This document shows, in pieces, positions 23,769 through 30,628 of a DNA stretch of 58,371 nt. A model generated the notes under the pieces. It made no database searches. It was given only the letters and a program-made list of their open reading frames with translations, and was not told where the DNA came from. Made by a program: the position numbers and the translations under genes. The stretch's first letter is position 1. Every line of letters starts with the position of its first letter. Source of the DNA: Candidatus Phytoplasma meliae (GTDB lineage Bacteria; Bacillota_I; Bacilli_A; Acholeplasmatales; Acholeplasmataceae); assembly GCF_016876135.2 (NCBI RefSeq), contig NZ_JACAOD020000002.1, positions 1 to 58,371 of the forward strand. Direction: 5' to 3'.

Positions 23769-25784
23769 TTAGACATCCAAATAGTATGACATTGGTTTAT
23801 CTCGTAGAACATCAAAATAGGCGTCGACCGGATCAACATAGTTGTTGAAATCTAAAAACATTTTCTCCTGTTCTAAATAAGTTCTTGGAACTTGTTTTTT
23901 TTTCATTTTTGAAAGTTTAAAAACTTTATTTAGTTTTTTACATAATTTATCATGTATTTTCTTGTTTAACGGTCTTGCTTGTTTTTCATAATTAATACTA
24001 AAATAAAACATTGATGCATAAGAATTATTTTTTAAATATTCTTCAATAAATGGTTTTTTGTCAGTTTCTAAATCTTTTTCACCATAATATTTTTTCTTTA
24101 CTTTTTGAGTGTACCCAGTATAACTATCTTTTAAAACTAATTCATTTTCTTTCGAATTAAGTTTAGCGTTTAACATTTGTTCTACTAACATTTTTCTTAA
24201 AGGATGTTCTTTGTTATAGTCTAAAATGTTTTTAGCATAAAAACTAGTTATACTATAACCATCAATAGCTAAATCTTGTGGCAAATATTTTAAATATTTT
24301 TCAACAGGTGGTTTTTTACAATTTATCGAAAATTGAAATAACCTATAACCATTAATAAAATTGTGCCTTTGTTTAATTAACAATTTTAAACTATCATCAC
24401 CAATTTTATTCAAATATTTACTAATATATTTTGAAATAATAGTAACCATATTTATAGTTGTTTCTTTTCTTATTAACTTACATTTTCTAACCTCTTTACA
24501 TGATGTCTTATTATTTGATAGTTTGTGGTAAACTTGTAAGTTTTGAGAAATCGGATTTAATCTTTTAAGTTTAGGATTATTTTTTTTGACAGTATCAGCC
24601 CACATCTTAAAAACCTTAGGCACAACAACATTAGCAACGATTTCCCAACCGTTGTTTTTAGTATATTTTTTTTTATTTGATGATTTTTTATAGTAAGTTT
24701 CCTTTTCCAAAAACTCACTATTTTTGACAAGTCCTTTGTTTTGAACCATCATTTTATCATCAATTCCTAAAACTGTTAAATCAACATTTATCATAATATG
24801 AAAATGCCAAACCTCAGCTTTTTGGAGTTCACAAACCACAAAGTACTTTATTTTTTTAATTTCCTCTTTGATTTGGTCTTTGTTGTAATTCCTTGTTGTT
24901 TTTAAATATTTAGCATAATTCTTTTTAACTAAACGTAAAAACGATCTAAAATAGCTTTTAGTTTCCTTTAAGTCTTTTACCTCTTTTGACAAACAGCCGT
25001 TTGAATTATGATGAGCTAAGGTTAAAGTTACAAAACTAACTACTTTTTCCGTATGAAAATTATATACGGCTTTATGAAAAGCGTTTATTTTTGAAAGCAT
25101 AATATTTCGTTTTGTATCTTTTCCTTGTTGTTGAATTAACGCAAAACGTTTAGGTGAATTATAAATAATTGCCTCCTGATATTCATAGTTTAAACGTCTA
25201 ACATTTTGTAATAAATTATCTTGCTCTACCATTGTTAACTTTTTATACTCTAAAATATAGTCTAATTTATCTCTATTTTCCTCAGCATTTAATTTATTTT
25301 TACAATGTCTATATTTTTGTTCAAAAGTCATTTTTCTATAATCTAAGACTTTTCCATTTGCTCCTCGAACCCATGGTTCACCAAAGTTTCTTTCTACAAA
25401 ATATATAATATATTCTTGATGTTTTCTAATTCCCTCTTTCCTTTTTTGAACCAAATCCAAAATCATATTAAACTTGGAATAGTCCATAAAAGCTACTTTT
25501 TGGCCTAAACCATAATCAACACTTTTAGCGTAAAATAATCTTTTTTCATATTCTTTTACCACCATTTCTAAGCCGCTTTGATACGCACTTAACGTTTCTA
25601 AATCTAAACAACTATAAAAATCTTTTACATCAATTCTATTAAAAATAGTATCATAGTTTTTAAAAGCATTATAAGACATTTTAATTTGTCTATTTTTCGT
25701 GTATTTATCATAATAAAAATTATTAACTAATCTTTGATTAGACATTAATATTTCATCAACAGATTTTTTTTTACATATGTTCAT
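23769..25784 (-). CDS. rep: Two-tyrosine HUH rolling-circle replication initiator
   Basis: The 671-aa protein carries the three motifs of Rep superfamily 1: motif I FVTLTLA (251-257), the metal-binding HUH motif as WHFHIMI (H327, H329), and motif III ISKYISKYLNK with two tyrosines four apart (Y453, Y457). The paired-Tyr YxxxY arrangement is that of phiX174 gpA and P2 A proteins. It would nick the origin, stay bound to the 5' end and prime rolling-circle replication. The N-terminal 240 residues are helical and unassigned. No helicase motif is visible, so a host helicase is needed. GAGAGGATAAAATAT precedes the ATG, and two 16-bp palindromes lie 22 bp upstream. This is not the geminivirus-like Rep known from phytoplasma plasmids. 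Confidence 0.85.
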   Translation of the reverse strand: MNICKKKSVDEILMSNQRLVNNFYYDKYTKNRQIKMSYNAFKNYDTIFNRIDVKDFYSCLDLETLSAYQSGLEMVVKEYEKRLFYAKSVDYGLGQKVAFMDYSKFNMILDLVQKRKEGIRKHQEYIIYFVERNFGEPWVRGANGKVLDYRKMTFEQKYRHCKNKLNAEENRDKLDYILEYKKLTMVEQDNLLQNVRRLNYEYQEAIIYNSPKRFALIQQQGKDTKRNIMLSKINAFHKAVYNFHTEKVVSFVTLTLAHHNSNGCLSKEVKDLKETKSYFRSFLRLVKKNYAKYLKTTRNYNKDQIKEEIKKIKYFVVCELQKAEVWHFHIMINVDLTVLGIDDKMMVQNKGLVKNSEFLEKETYYKKSSNKKKYTKNNGWEIVANVVVPKVFKMWADTVKKNNPKLKRLNPISQNLQVYHKLSNNKTSCKEVRKCKLIRKETTINMVTIISKYISKYLNKIGDDSLKLLIKQRHNFINGYRLFQFSINCKKPPVEKYLKYLPQDLAIDGYSITSFYAKNILDYNKEHPLRKMLVEQMLNAKLNSKENELVLKDSYTGYTQKVKKKYYGEKDLETDKKPFIEEYLKNNSYASMFYFSINYEKQARPLNKKIHDKLCKKLNKVFKLSKMKKKQVPRTYLEQEKMFLDFNNYVDPVDAYFDVLRDKPMSYYLDV

Positions 25785-25805
25785 ATATTTTATCCTCTCT
25801 CTTGT

Positions 25806-25842
25806 TAAACGCGTTTAAAGGCCCTTTAAACGCGTTTAAAGG
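25806..25842. repeat. Palindrome pair upstream of rep
   Basis: Two direct units of TTAAACGCGTTTAAAGG, each containing the self-complementary core TTAAACGCGTTTAA (16 bp where the flanking bases agree), are joined by CCC. The whole 35 bp is nearly a palindrome. It lies in the rep 5' region, so it is either a repressor operator or a Rep-binding iteron. Related copies are at 13940, 23681, 26526, 26738 and 26957. Confidence 0.8.
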
Positions 25843-25949
25843 GTATTGTAGATAATATATTAGCTTTAATATATAATCTTAAACAGCATTTTTAATTTTC
25901 ATATCTTTTTATAGTTTCTCACAAAAGCAAATATTTTTCAATATAAAAT

Positions 25950-26106
25950 AGCTTGGCCGTTTCATTTATCCGTCTTGTCAATCCTAACTCACAATATAAC
26001 ATTAAGCCCAAAATCTCACATAAAAAAATCTTTTTTTACGTTCGATTTTGTCAAGCTTAATGTTTGATATATTGTGAGGATTGACAAGCGGATGAAACGA
26101 CCAAGC
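25950..26106. repeat. Large imperfect inverted repeat, candidate origin
   Basis: Left arm 25950-26007 (begins AGCTTGGCCGTTTCAT) and right arm 26055-26106 (ends ATGAAACGACCAAGCT) are imperfect inverted copies over more than 50 nt. They share CTTGTCAATCCT, TCACAATATA and ACATTAAGC on the left-arm strand. They can form a cruciform with a 47-nt loop. It lies about 170 bp upstream of rep, where a rolling-circle double-strand or single-strand origin is expected. A partial third copy of the arm follows at about 26129-26152. Confidence 0.7.
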
Positions 26107-26229
26107 TCTCTTAAAAAAGACACTCTCTATTGTGTGAGGATTAGCCAAACGGAATCAACAAACACAGGTCTAAAAAAGAATTGCATTATAAGAAAAGAAA
26201 AAGAAAAAGAAAAAGAAAACCAACTTGCC

Positions 26230-26400
26230 TTAATAATTATTTTTTTTTCTTTTTATATTTACTGTTTTTTTTAGCGTAATTAAACCACTTTTACGACATT
26301 TCCAAACCAAATATTCATGACAATATTTTTTGCATTCTCTAACCAACTTGTCATAATATTTTTTCTCTGCTAGTGTTTGCGGTTTGTCTTTTTTTTCCAT
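26230..26400 (-). CDS. 56-aa basic protein upstream of rep
   Basis: The frame runs from ATG 26400 to TAA 26230 behind GAGGGAAAAATAG. It has Lys/Tyr/Cys-rich composition with CKKYCHEYLVWKC in the middle (three Cys and a His close together, possibly a metal knuckle), ending in a basic tail. A -10 (TATAAT on minus, near 26440-26445) lies upstream. Its position before rep suits a copy-number or transcription regulator, which is inference only. Confidence 0.5.
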   Translation of the reverse strand: MEKKDKPQTLAEKKYYDKLVRECKKYCHEYLVWKCRKSGLITLKKTVNIKRKKNNY

Positions 26401-26525
26401 CTATTTTTCCCTCTTTCATATATTTTAACCTCTTTCCCTATATTATACACAATCCTTAATTTTTAATAAACAGTTTTTTTTCCATCTATTTTTTCCCTCT
26501 TTCATATATTTTAACCTCTTTCCCA

Positions 26526-26564
26526 TTTAAACGCGTTTAAAGGCCATTTAAACGCGTTTAAAGG
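26526..26564. repeat. Second palindrome pair
   Basis: Two direct units of TTTAAACGCGTTTAAAGG separated by CCA are followed by 'gtattgtaga' and an AT-rich tail shared with the copies at 25806 and 26957. On its left side the sequence resembles the rep ribosome-binding region ('tattttaacctctttccc'), so this is the 5' end of a degraded rep copy. Confidence 0.8.
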
Positions 26565-26641
26565 GTATTGTAGAATATATTACTTTTAATATATAATCTT
26601 AGATAGTATTTTTATTAAAAGTTTTAAAACATCAATTTTAA

Positions 26642-26774
26642 TGTTATAATAAAATCGCTATCGAAAATTTAAACTTGGGAAGAGTTTATTTTTGATAGCA
26701 TAATATTTCGTTTTGTATCTTTTTCTATATCTATCTTAAACACGTTTAAAGGGGCATTTAAACGTGTTTTTTTT
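26642..26774 (+). ncRNA. Putative antisense-rep cassette A
   Basis: The extended -10 TGTTATAAT (26642-26650) predicts a start near 26657. The transcript would contain 26684-26725, which matches rep 25083-25124 on the same (antisense) strand at about 40 of 42 positions. It would end at a perfect 13-bp hairpin, AAACACGTTTAAA/TTTAAACGTGTTT (26738-26769), with T8. That hairpin is a variant of the palindrome repeat. Confidence 0.4.
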
Positions 26775-26802
26775 CTTTCATATATTTTAATATTAATTTT
26801 AA

Positions 26803-26927
26803 TGTTATAATAAAATTGCTTTGAAAAAGCCAAACCTCGGCTTTTTGGAGTTCACACACCACAAAGCATTTAAACTTTGAATAATCCATAAAAGTAAGGC
26901 AGTACAACCTGTCTTACTTTTTTTTTT
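26803..26927 (+). ncRNA. Putative antisense-rep cassette B
   Basis: TGTTATAAT (26803-26811) predicts a start near 26818. 26822-26866 matches rep 24799-24843 at about 42 of 45 positions, precisely the part encoding the HUH motif. 26867-26894 matches rep 25464-25492 with one gap. A terminator follows (AAAGTAAGGCAG/CTGTCTTACTTT, 26891-26920, then seven more T). Confidence 0.45.
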
Positions 26928-26956
26928 CTCATATGTTCATTTTATCCTCTTTCCCC

Positions 26957-26996
26957 TTTAAACGCGTTTAAAGGGCATTTAAACGCGTTTAAAGGG
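26957..26996. repeat. Third palindrome pair with rep start-codon relic
   Basis: CTTTAAACGCGTTTAAAGGG and CATTTAAACGCGTTTAAAGGG lie in tandem, then 'ccttatagaatatatta'. To the left, 26929-26955 ('ctcatatgttcattttatcc') copies the rep start region (25774-25797), so this is the 5' end of a rep copy whose body was lost. Confidence 0.8.
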
Positions 26997-27132
26997 CCTT
27001 ATAGAATATATTATTTCTAATATATAATCTTAGATAATATTTTAATCTTAGATAGTATTTTTATTAAAATAATATCTTTATAAATAAAATAATAAAAAAG
27101 ACAAAAAAAAAAGGTTAAAAAAGCAGTTTTTA

Positions 27133-27316
27133 TGTTATAATAAAACTGCTTAGAACAATATTAGCAACGATTTTCCATTGTTCTTAGTATATTTTTTCTT
27201 ATTTGATGATTCTTTATAGTAAGTTTCCTTTTCCAAAAACTCACTATTTTTTGACAAGTCCTTTGTTCTCTAAAAAAAAAGTAAGACAGCAAAAACTGTT
27301 TTACTTTTTTTTTTTT
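27133..27316 (+). ncRNA. Putative antisense-rep cassette C
   Basis: TGTTATAAT (27133-27141), set inside an AAGCAGTTTT/AAAACTGCTT hairpin, predicts a start near 27148. 27160-27266 matches rep 24630-24740 (antisense) at close to 90%. A terminator AAAGTAAGACAG/CTGTTTTACTTT (27278-27307) with T12 follows. This is the longest and clearest of the cassettes. Confidence 0.5.
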
Positions 27317-27318
27317 AA

Positions 27319-27365
27319 TGTTATAATAAAATTGCTTTTAATACCTAATTTAGGTATTTTTTTTT
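27319..27365 (+). ncRNA. Promoter-terminator cassette D without insert
   Basis: The same TGTTATAATAAAATTGCT promoter sequence (27319-27336) is followed almost at once by AATACCTA/TAGGTATT and T7 (27340-27365). The predicted transcript is about 30 nt and has no rep match. It looks like an empty version of cassettes A-C. Confidence 0.35.
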
Positions 27366-27592
27366 ATATCAAAAAAAAGTCCTGTTCCAGTTATCACTGT
27401 ATTATCAAGGCAATTAATAATACAGTTAATTATGTTTAAGAGCATAATTTTTTATATTCAATAAGATATTTAAGCATTATTTGAATGAAAGTATGTGATT
27501 AAACTTTTTTAAAGAGATTAAAAGGAGCAAAAAGGATAAAATTTTTTGGATAAAACAAGGTTAAAATATTTTTATTTATGATAATAATTGAT

Positions 27593-28324
27593 TTAAACTT
27601 CTTCAAAAAAAGCTTTTGATTTAGGATATTTATTAGTTTCAAAAATTTCTTTAGAAGTTCCTTTTTCAACGATTTCACCTTTTTCTAAAAAACAAATAGT
27701 ATGAGAAACTTTTTTAGCGAAATTCATTTCATGAGTAATGATGACTAAAGTAATTTTTTTGTTATTAGATAGTTTTTGTAATACTCGTAAAACTTCATGA
27801 GTAGAATCAGGGTCAAGAGCTGAAGTAGGTTCATCTAGTAAAAGAATTTGAGGTTTCATACATAAAGCTCGAGCTATTGCCACACGTTGTTTTTGTCCTC
27901 CTGATAATAAGCTAACATCATAATTAACATAATCTTCTAAGCCCATTTCAGTTAACTTTTCAACAGCAATTGCTTCGGCGTCTTCTTGTGATGCTTTTAA
28001 AACTTTCATAGGAGCCAAACAACAGTTTTCTAAAACAGTTTTTCCTTCAAATAAATTAAAACTTTGAAACACCATTCCCACTTTAGTTCTTAATTCTGAT
28101 AATTGAACACCTGGATCTAAAATATTTTGTTTATCTATTATAATTGCTCCTGAATCAGGGGTTTCTAAAAGATTTAAACACTTTAATAAAGTAGTTTTAC
28201 CTGAACCAGAATGCCCAATAATAGTAATAATTTCCTTATCTTTAATTTTCAAATTCACATTTTTCAATATTTCTTGATCATTAAATTTTTTTCGTAAATT
28301 TTGGATTTCGATTAAATATTCCAT
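27593..28324 (-). CDS. artM: Amino-acid-type ABC transporter ATP-binding protein
   Basis: The 243-aa protein is a complete ABC ATPase of the GlnQ/ArtM polar-amino-acid class: Walker A GHSGSGKTTLLKC (about 38-50), Q-loop in VFQSFNLFEGKTVLENC, signature LSGGQKQRVAIARAL, Walker B ILLLDEPTSALD, and a switch His in VIITHEMNFA. It would power import of an amino acid through a permease and solute-binding protein. Neither is in the window; the left neighbour is mobile DNA, so the operon may have been split. GGAAGTAAAAA precedes the ATG. Substrate specificity is not provable. Confidence 0.9.
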   Translation of the reverse strand: MEYLIEIQNLRKKFNDQEILKNVNLKIKDKEIITIIGHSGSGKTTLLKCLNLLETPDSGAIIIDKQNILDPGVQLSELRTKVGMVFQSFNLFEGKTVLENCCLAPMKVLKASQEDAEAIAVEKLTEMGLEDYVNYDVSLLSGGQKQRVAIARALCMKPQILLLDEPTSALDPDSTHEVLRVLQKLSNNKKITLVIITHEMNFAKKVSHTICFLEKGEIVEKGTSKEIFETNKYPKSKAFFEEV

Positions 28325-28438
28325 TTTTTACTTCCTTTCGTTTTTCCGTTTTTTTGTTAAAGATAAAACTAATATTATGAAAGTACAGTTTATTTTTGTT
28401 TTATTTTTAAATTATTTTTTAGTTTATCAAAAACGTGA

Positions 28439-28455
28439 TCATGATTGTCATGATT
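28439..28455. promoter_or_regulatory. Possible operator (ATCATGA-TTG-TCATGAT)
   Basis: A perfect 7-bp inverted repeat with a 3-bp centre lies 115 bp upstream of the ABC ATPase start. It is a candidate repressor site; no regulator gene is adjacent. Confidence 0.3.
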
Positions 28456-28812
28456 GCAATACAATTTAAAAATAACTTTAATATAAATTATATACTTTTT
28501 CAATTTTGAGGATTGTTTTTAATAAAAAAATAAAAGTATATTAATTATAATTATACATTATTTTATTTCATTGGTCAAGACATTTTTGATATTTTTTTAA
28601 CAAAAACCATAAAATAATTGCCAAAGATGAGTTTTGGTGATATTTTAGTCTTTGTTTTAAGCAGATAAGCAGATAATAAGTAGATAAGATATATAAATAT
28701 ATTTCAAACTTAGTATATCTAATAATTTATATGTCAATTAATTTAATATGTCGATATTTTTTAATTATAAATCCATTTTTAAACCTTAAATTAATGATAC
28801 TAAGTGTTTTTT

Positions 28813-28841
28813 TTGCAAAAAAAAAAAAAAAAGAGTATAAT
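28813..28841 (+). promoter_or_regulatory. Promoter with A16 run in the spacer (phase-variation candidate)
   Basis: -35 TTGCAA (28813-28818) and -10 TATAAT (28836-28841) are exactly 17 bp apart. The spacer is 14 A plus GAG, and the full A run is 28817-28832. This is the arrangement of the phase-variable vlp promoters of Mycoplasma hyorhinis. It drives the membrane-anchored protein starting at 28884. Confidence 0.7.
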
Positions 28842-28883
28842 AGAAAATGTGTGATTAAAACTAAACAAAGGAGAAATAAAAAT

Positions 28884-29486
28884 ATGAATTTTATTAAAAT
28901 TAAAAACACGTTAAAAAACCCAATTATCTTCATTTCAATTATTACCCTATCTACAGGAGCATTATTCGGTGGAATATTCGCCATCAGTCAATATCACAAA
29001 ACCAAAACAGTAACCGAAACCACGGTAAACTTAGCACCCCGTCAAGACATCATCAAAATAGATAATGGTGAAACAAACTCTAAAAAATTATTAGTCCCTA
29101 AAGATGCCATCCTCTTTGACAACACAAAGGAAACCAAAGAAATAAAACACCAAGCAACAATCACTAACTTATCCCCAACAGAACAATTACACCTAAAAAT
29201 AGGTAATCACGAAATCGAAATAAAAAACGATAACGCAATCTTAAAAGAACAAGTAAACAAATTGTTAAACATTAAATATTACTACAACCAAAACGGAACA
29301 GAGACAGAATATAACAATTCAAAACAACCAAAAATGAACCCCGGAGAAGCTAAAGACGTAATTATCAAAATAACCTTAAAGGAGGAAGAATTATCAGGTT
29401 TCTCAGAAGCTGACTTAAACACTTTTCGTACCAATTGGAAGAAAAATACAGTTAAAATTAACATACCAATTGAACTTGTTGAATAA
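28884..29486 (+). CDS. Membrane-anchored surface protein (200 aa)
   Basis: The start at 28884 is fixed by AAAGGAGAAATAAAAAT. A basic N-terminus (KIKNTLKNP) leads to one hydrophobic helix (about 12-33, IIFISIITLSTGALFGGIFAI), then a polar domain of about 165 residues with Thr/Asn/Lys-rich beta-like segments. It would be exposed outside the cell. Codon use is unusual for the window, with many C-ending codons (ATC, ACC, AAC), suggesting acquisition. Together with the homopolymer promoter this looks like a variable surface antigen. No named family recognised. Confidence 0.75.
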   Translation: MNFIKIKNTLKNPIIFISIITLSTGALFGGIFAISQYHKTKTVTETTVNLAPRQDIIKIDNGETNSKKLLVPKDAILFDNTKETKEIKHQATITNLSPTEQLHLKIGNHEIEIKNDNAILKEQVNKLLNIKYYYNQNGTETEYNNSKQPKMNPGEAKDVIIKITLKEEELSGFSEADLNTFRTNWKKNTVKINIPIELVE

Positions 29487-29925
29487 TGAACCTAGTTTCC
29501 CATATCATAATAATATCGCTTCCACAACCATAGAGTTCCAATTAAATGAATCAACTAATTCTAATCAAAAAATGCAACCTCTAAAACCCGAAAAGAAAAA
29601 TCTCTCCAACGAACTCGATAATGATGAACTAAAAGCAAAACTTCTTGAATGCAAAACCAAAGAAGAAATTTGCCAACTTTTGCTTAACTACGGCATTATT
29701 AACCTTGATAATCGACATTTCGTCTCTTTCAAAAATCCAGAACAACCTTTTAACCCGCGATTTAACCCGCGATTTAACTTCGTGTCATGGCTCAACTGGC
29801 GAAACAGCTCCGAGTCACCCCTCATACCAAAAAAAATAACTATTCTCATCCGAGACGAAAACGACTATTTCGTTCAAGGCGAATGCGAAATCTCAGTTGC
29901 GCCAGGCTTCAGCTTAACCCCATAA
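29470..29925 (+). CDS. Hypothetical protein, translationally coupled, start uncertain
   Basis: The frame overlaps the previous gene by 17 nt and has only TTG starts near its 5' end (29470, 29476), with no clear RBS. It could be expressed by coupling, or be the 3' part of a formerly larger fused gene. The 151-aa product has a Lys/Glu/Leu-rich helical part (ELKAKLLECKTKEEICQLL), a tandem NPRF duplication from a 12-bp DNA repeat (tttaacccgcga near 29748-29775), and a beta-like C-terminus. Codon use is C-rich like its neighbour. Confidence 0.5.
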   Translation: MNLLNNEPSFPYHNNIASTTIEFQLNESTNSNQKMQPLKPEKKNLSNELDNDELKAKLLECKTKEEICQLLLNYGIINLDNRHFVSFKNPEQPFNPRFNPRFNFVSWLNWRNSSESPLIPKKITILIRDENDYFVQGECEISVAPGFSLTP

Positions 29926-29929
29926 TCCC

Positions 29930-29962
29930 AAGAACCAATCTTTCAAGATTAGTTCTTTTTTT
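29930..29962 (+). terminator. Terminator of the 28884-29925 transcript
   Basis: AAGAACCAATCTT pairs with AAGATTAGTTCTT (one mismatch) and is followed by T7, directly after the stop at 29925. Confidence 0.85.
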
Positions 29963-29984
29963 ATGCTCAAAAAATTAATAAATA

Positions 29985-30106
29985 CTAAGAAAACAGTGCA
30001 CGTTCTTGTTTTTCTCTTAATGACTGAACTTTATATTTTAATAAAAGTCCTTTCTCTACTAAAAGTCCTTTTTTAGTAAGTTTTTTGGTTGTTGTTTACT
30101 TTCCAT
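29985..30106 (-). pseudogene. Broken copy of the KxLTKKxLLxE coiled-coil family
   Basis: From ATG 30106 the minus strand reads MESKQQPK, then needs a frameshift at an A-run to continue KKLTKKGLLVEKGLLLKYKVQSLREK...ALFS-stop. This resembles the N-termini of the element genes at 21324 (QKLTEKELLFE) and 22564 (KMSKKQLLLE). Confidence 0.5.
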
Positions 30107-30116
30107 TTCTTTTCTC

Positions 30117-30320
30117 CTATTTATTAATTGTTAAATAAAAGGCCATAAATATAGAACCATGACTAACTACATTCCCTAAAAGCATTGAAATTAAAAAACT
30201 TAAAATTGATTTGTTTTTATCATAATATTTAATATAAAACTTTATAGCACCAATTGTATTCATTAAAAATACTACTAAATGCAATAACAACATTTTATGA
30301 ATAAAAGTTAATTCTATCAT
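30117..30320 (-). CDS. 67-aa membrane protein of the MHGS family
   Basis: Hydrophobic helices lie at about 9-30 (LLLHLVVFLMNTIGAIKFYI) and 39-64 (SILSFLISMLLGNVVSHGSIFMAF). The second carries SHGS, matching AMHGS in the 59-aa element protein at 14474-14653, with the same length and two-helix layout. It is thus a relative of an element gene outside the element, beside other element relics. The RBS is weak. Function unknown. Confidence 0.55.
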   Translation of the reverse strand: MIELTFIHKMLLLHLVVFLMNTIGAIKFYIKYYDKNKSILSFLISMLLGNVVSHGSIFMAFYLTINK

Positions 30321-30344
30321 TTTATTTTTTTACCAATCCTTTTT

Positions 30345-30469
30345 TTATTTAATTAAATAATAATCAACCGCACACAATAAACCATGACCTATTAAAGAAC
30401 CACAAATTAAAACAGCTAAAAAATCTTTTATTGTCAAATATTGTCTTTTTTACTTACTTGATATATCAT
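30345..30469 (-). pseudogene. Frameshifted third copy of the MHGS-type membrane protein
   Basis: The minus strand reads LTIKDFLAVLICGSLIGHGLLCAVDYYLIK-stop in one frame, with the expected N-terminal codons (MIYQVSKKD) in another, separated at an A6 run. GHG corresponds to SHGS/MHGS in the two intact relatives. Confidence 0.45.
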
Positions 30470-30628
30470 TACTTGACATTTTAATTTGTCCTTTTCAAAG
30501 ACACTAAACTTAAATCAAAAAAACACTTTTTCAAAGTCCAACTTTTTGGTCTAAGCGCGCTTAATAAAAAAATTAAATGAGGGGTTGTTTTTTAAGTAAT
30601 TAAATTGATTTTAAGTTTAATAATTAAA

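Noticed and set aside
8488..25784. Standard inovirus/plectrovirus prophage
   Set aside because: No Zot/pI-type P-loop ATPase and no recognisable major coat protein; the Rep is of the two-Tyr gpA type and the region is two to three times too large.
8488..25784. Typical phytoplasma PMU
   Set aside because: None of dnaB, dnaG, tmk, hflB, himA, sigF or an extra ssb is found in the block.
26074..26274. 66-aa plus-strand open frame
   Set aside because: Lies in the right arm of the large inverted repeat and a polypurine tract, opposite the 56-aa minus gene; no RBS.
25806..26996. CRISPR-like array from recurring palindromes
   Set aside because: Spacing is irregular, units come in pairs rather than single repeats, intervening DNA is rep-derived or AT-rich, and no cas genes are present.
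27203..27439. 78-aa plus-strand open frame
   Set aside because: Overlaps antisense-rep cassette C, its terminator and promoter D; poly-Phe from T-runs.
28731..28883. N-terminal extension of the 200-aa membrane protein
   Set aside because: It would run through the promoter and poly-A run; the RBS and membrane helix fix the start at 28884.
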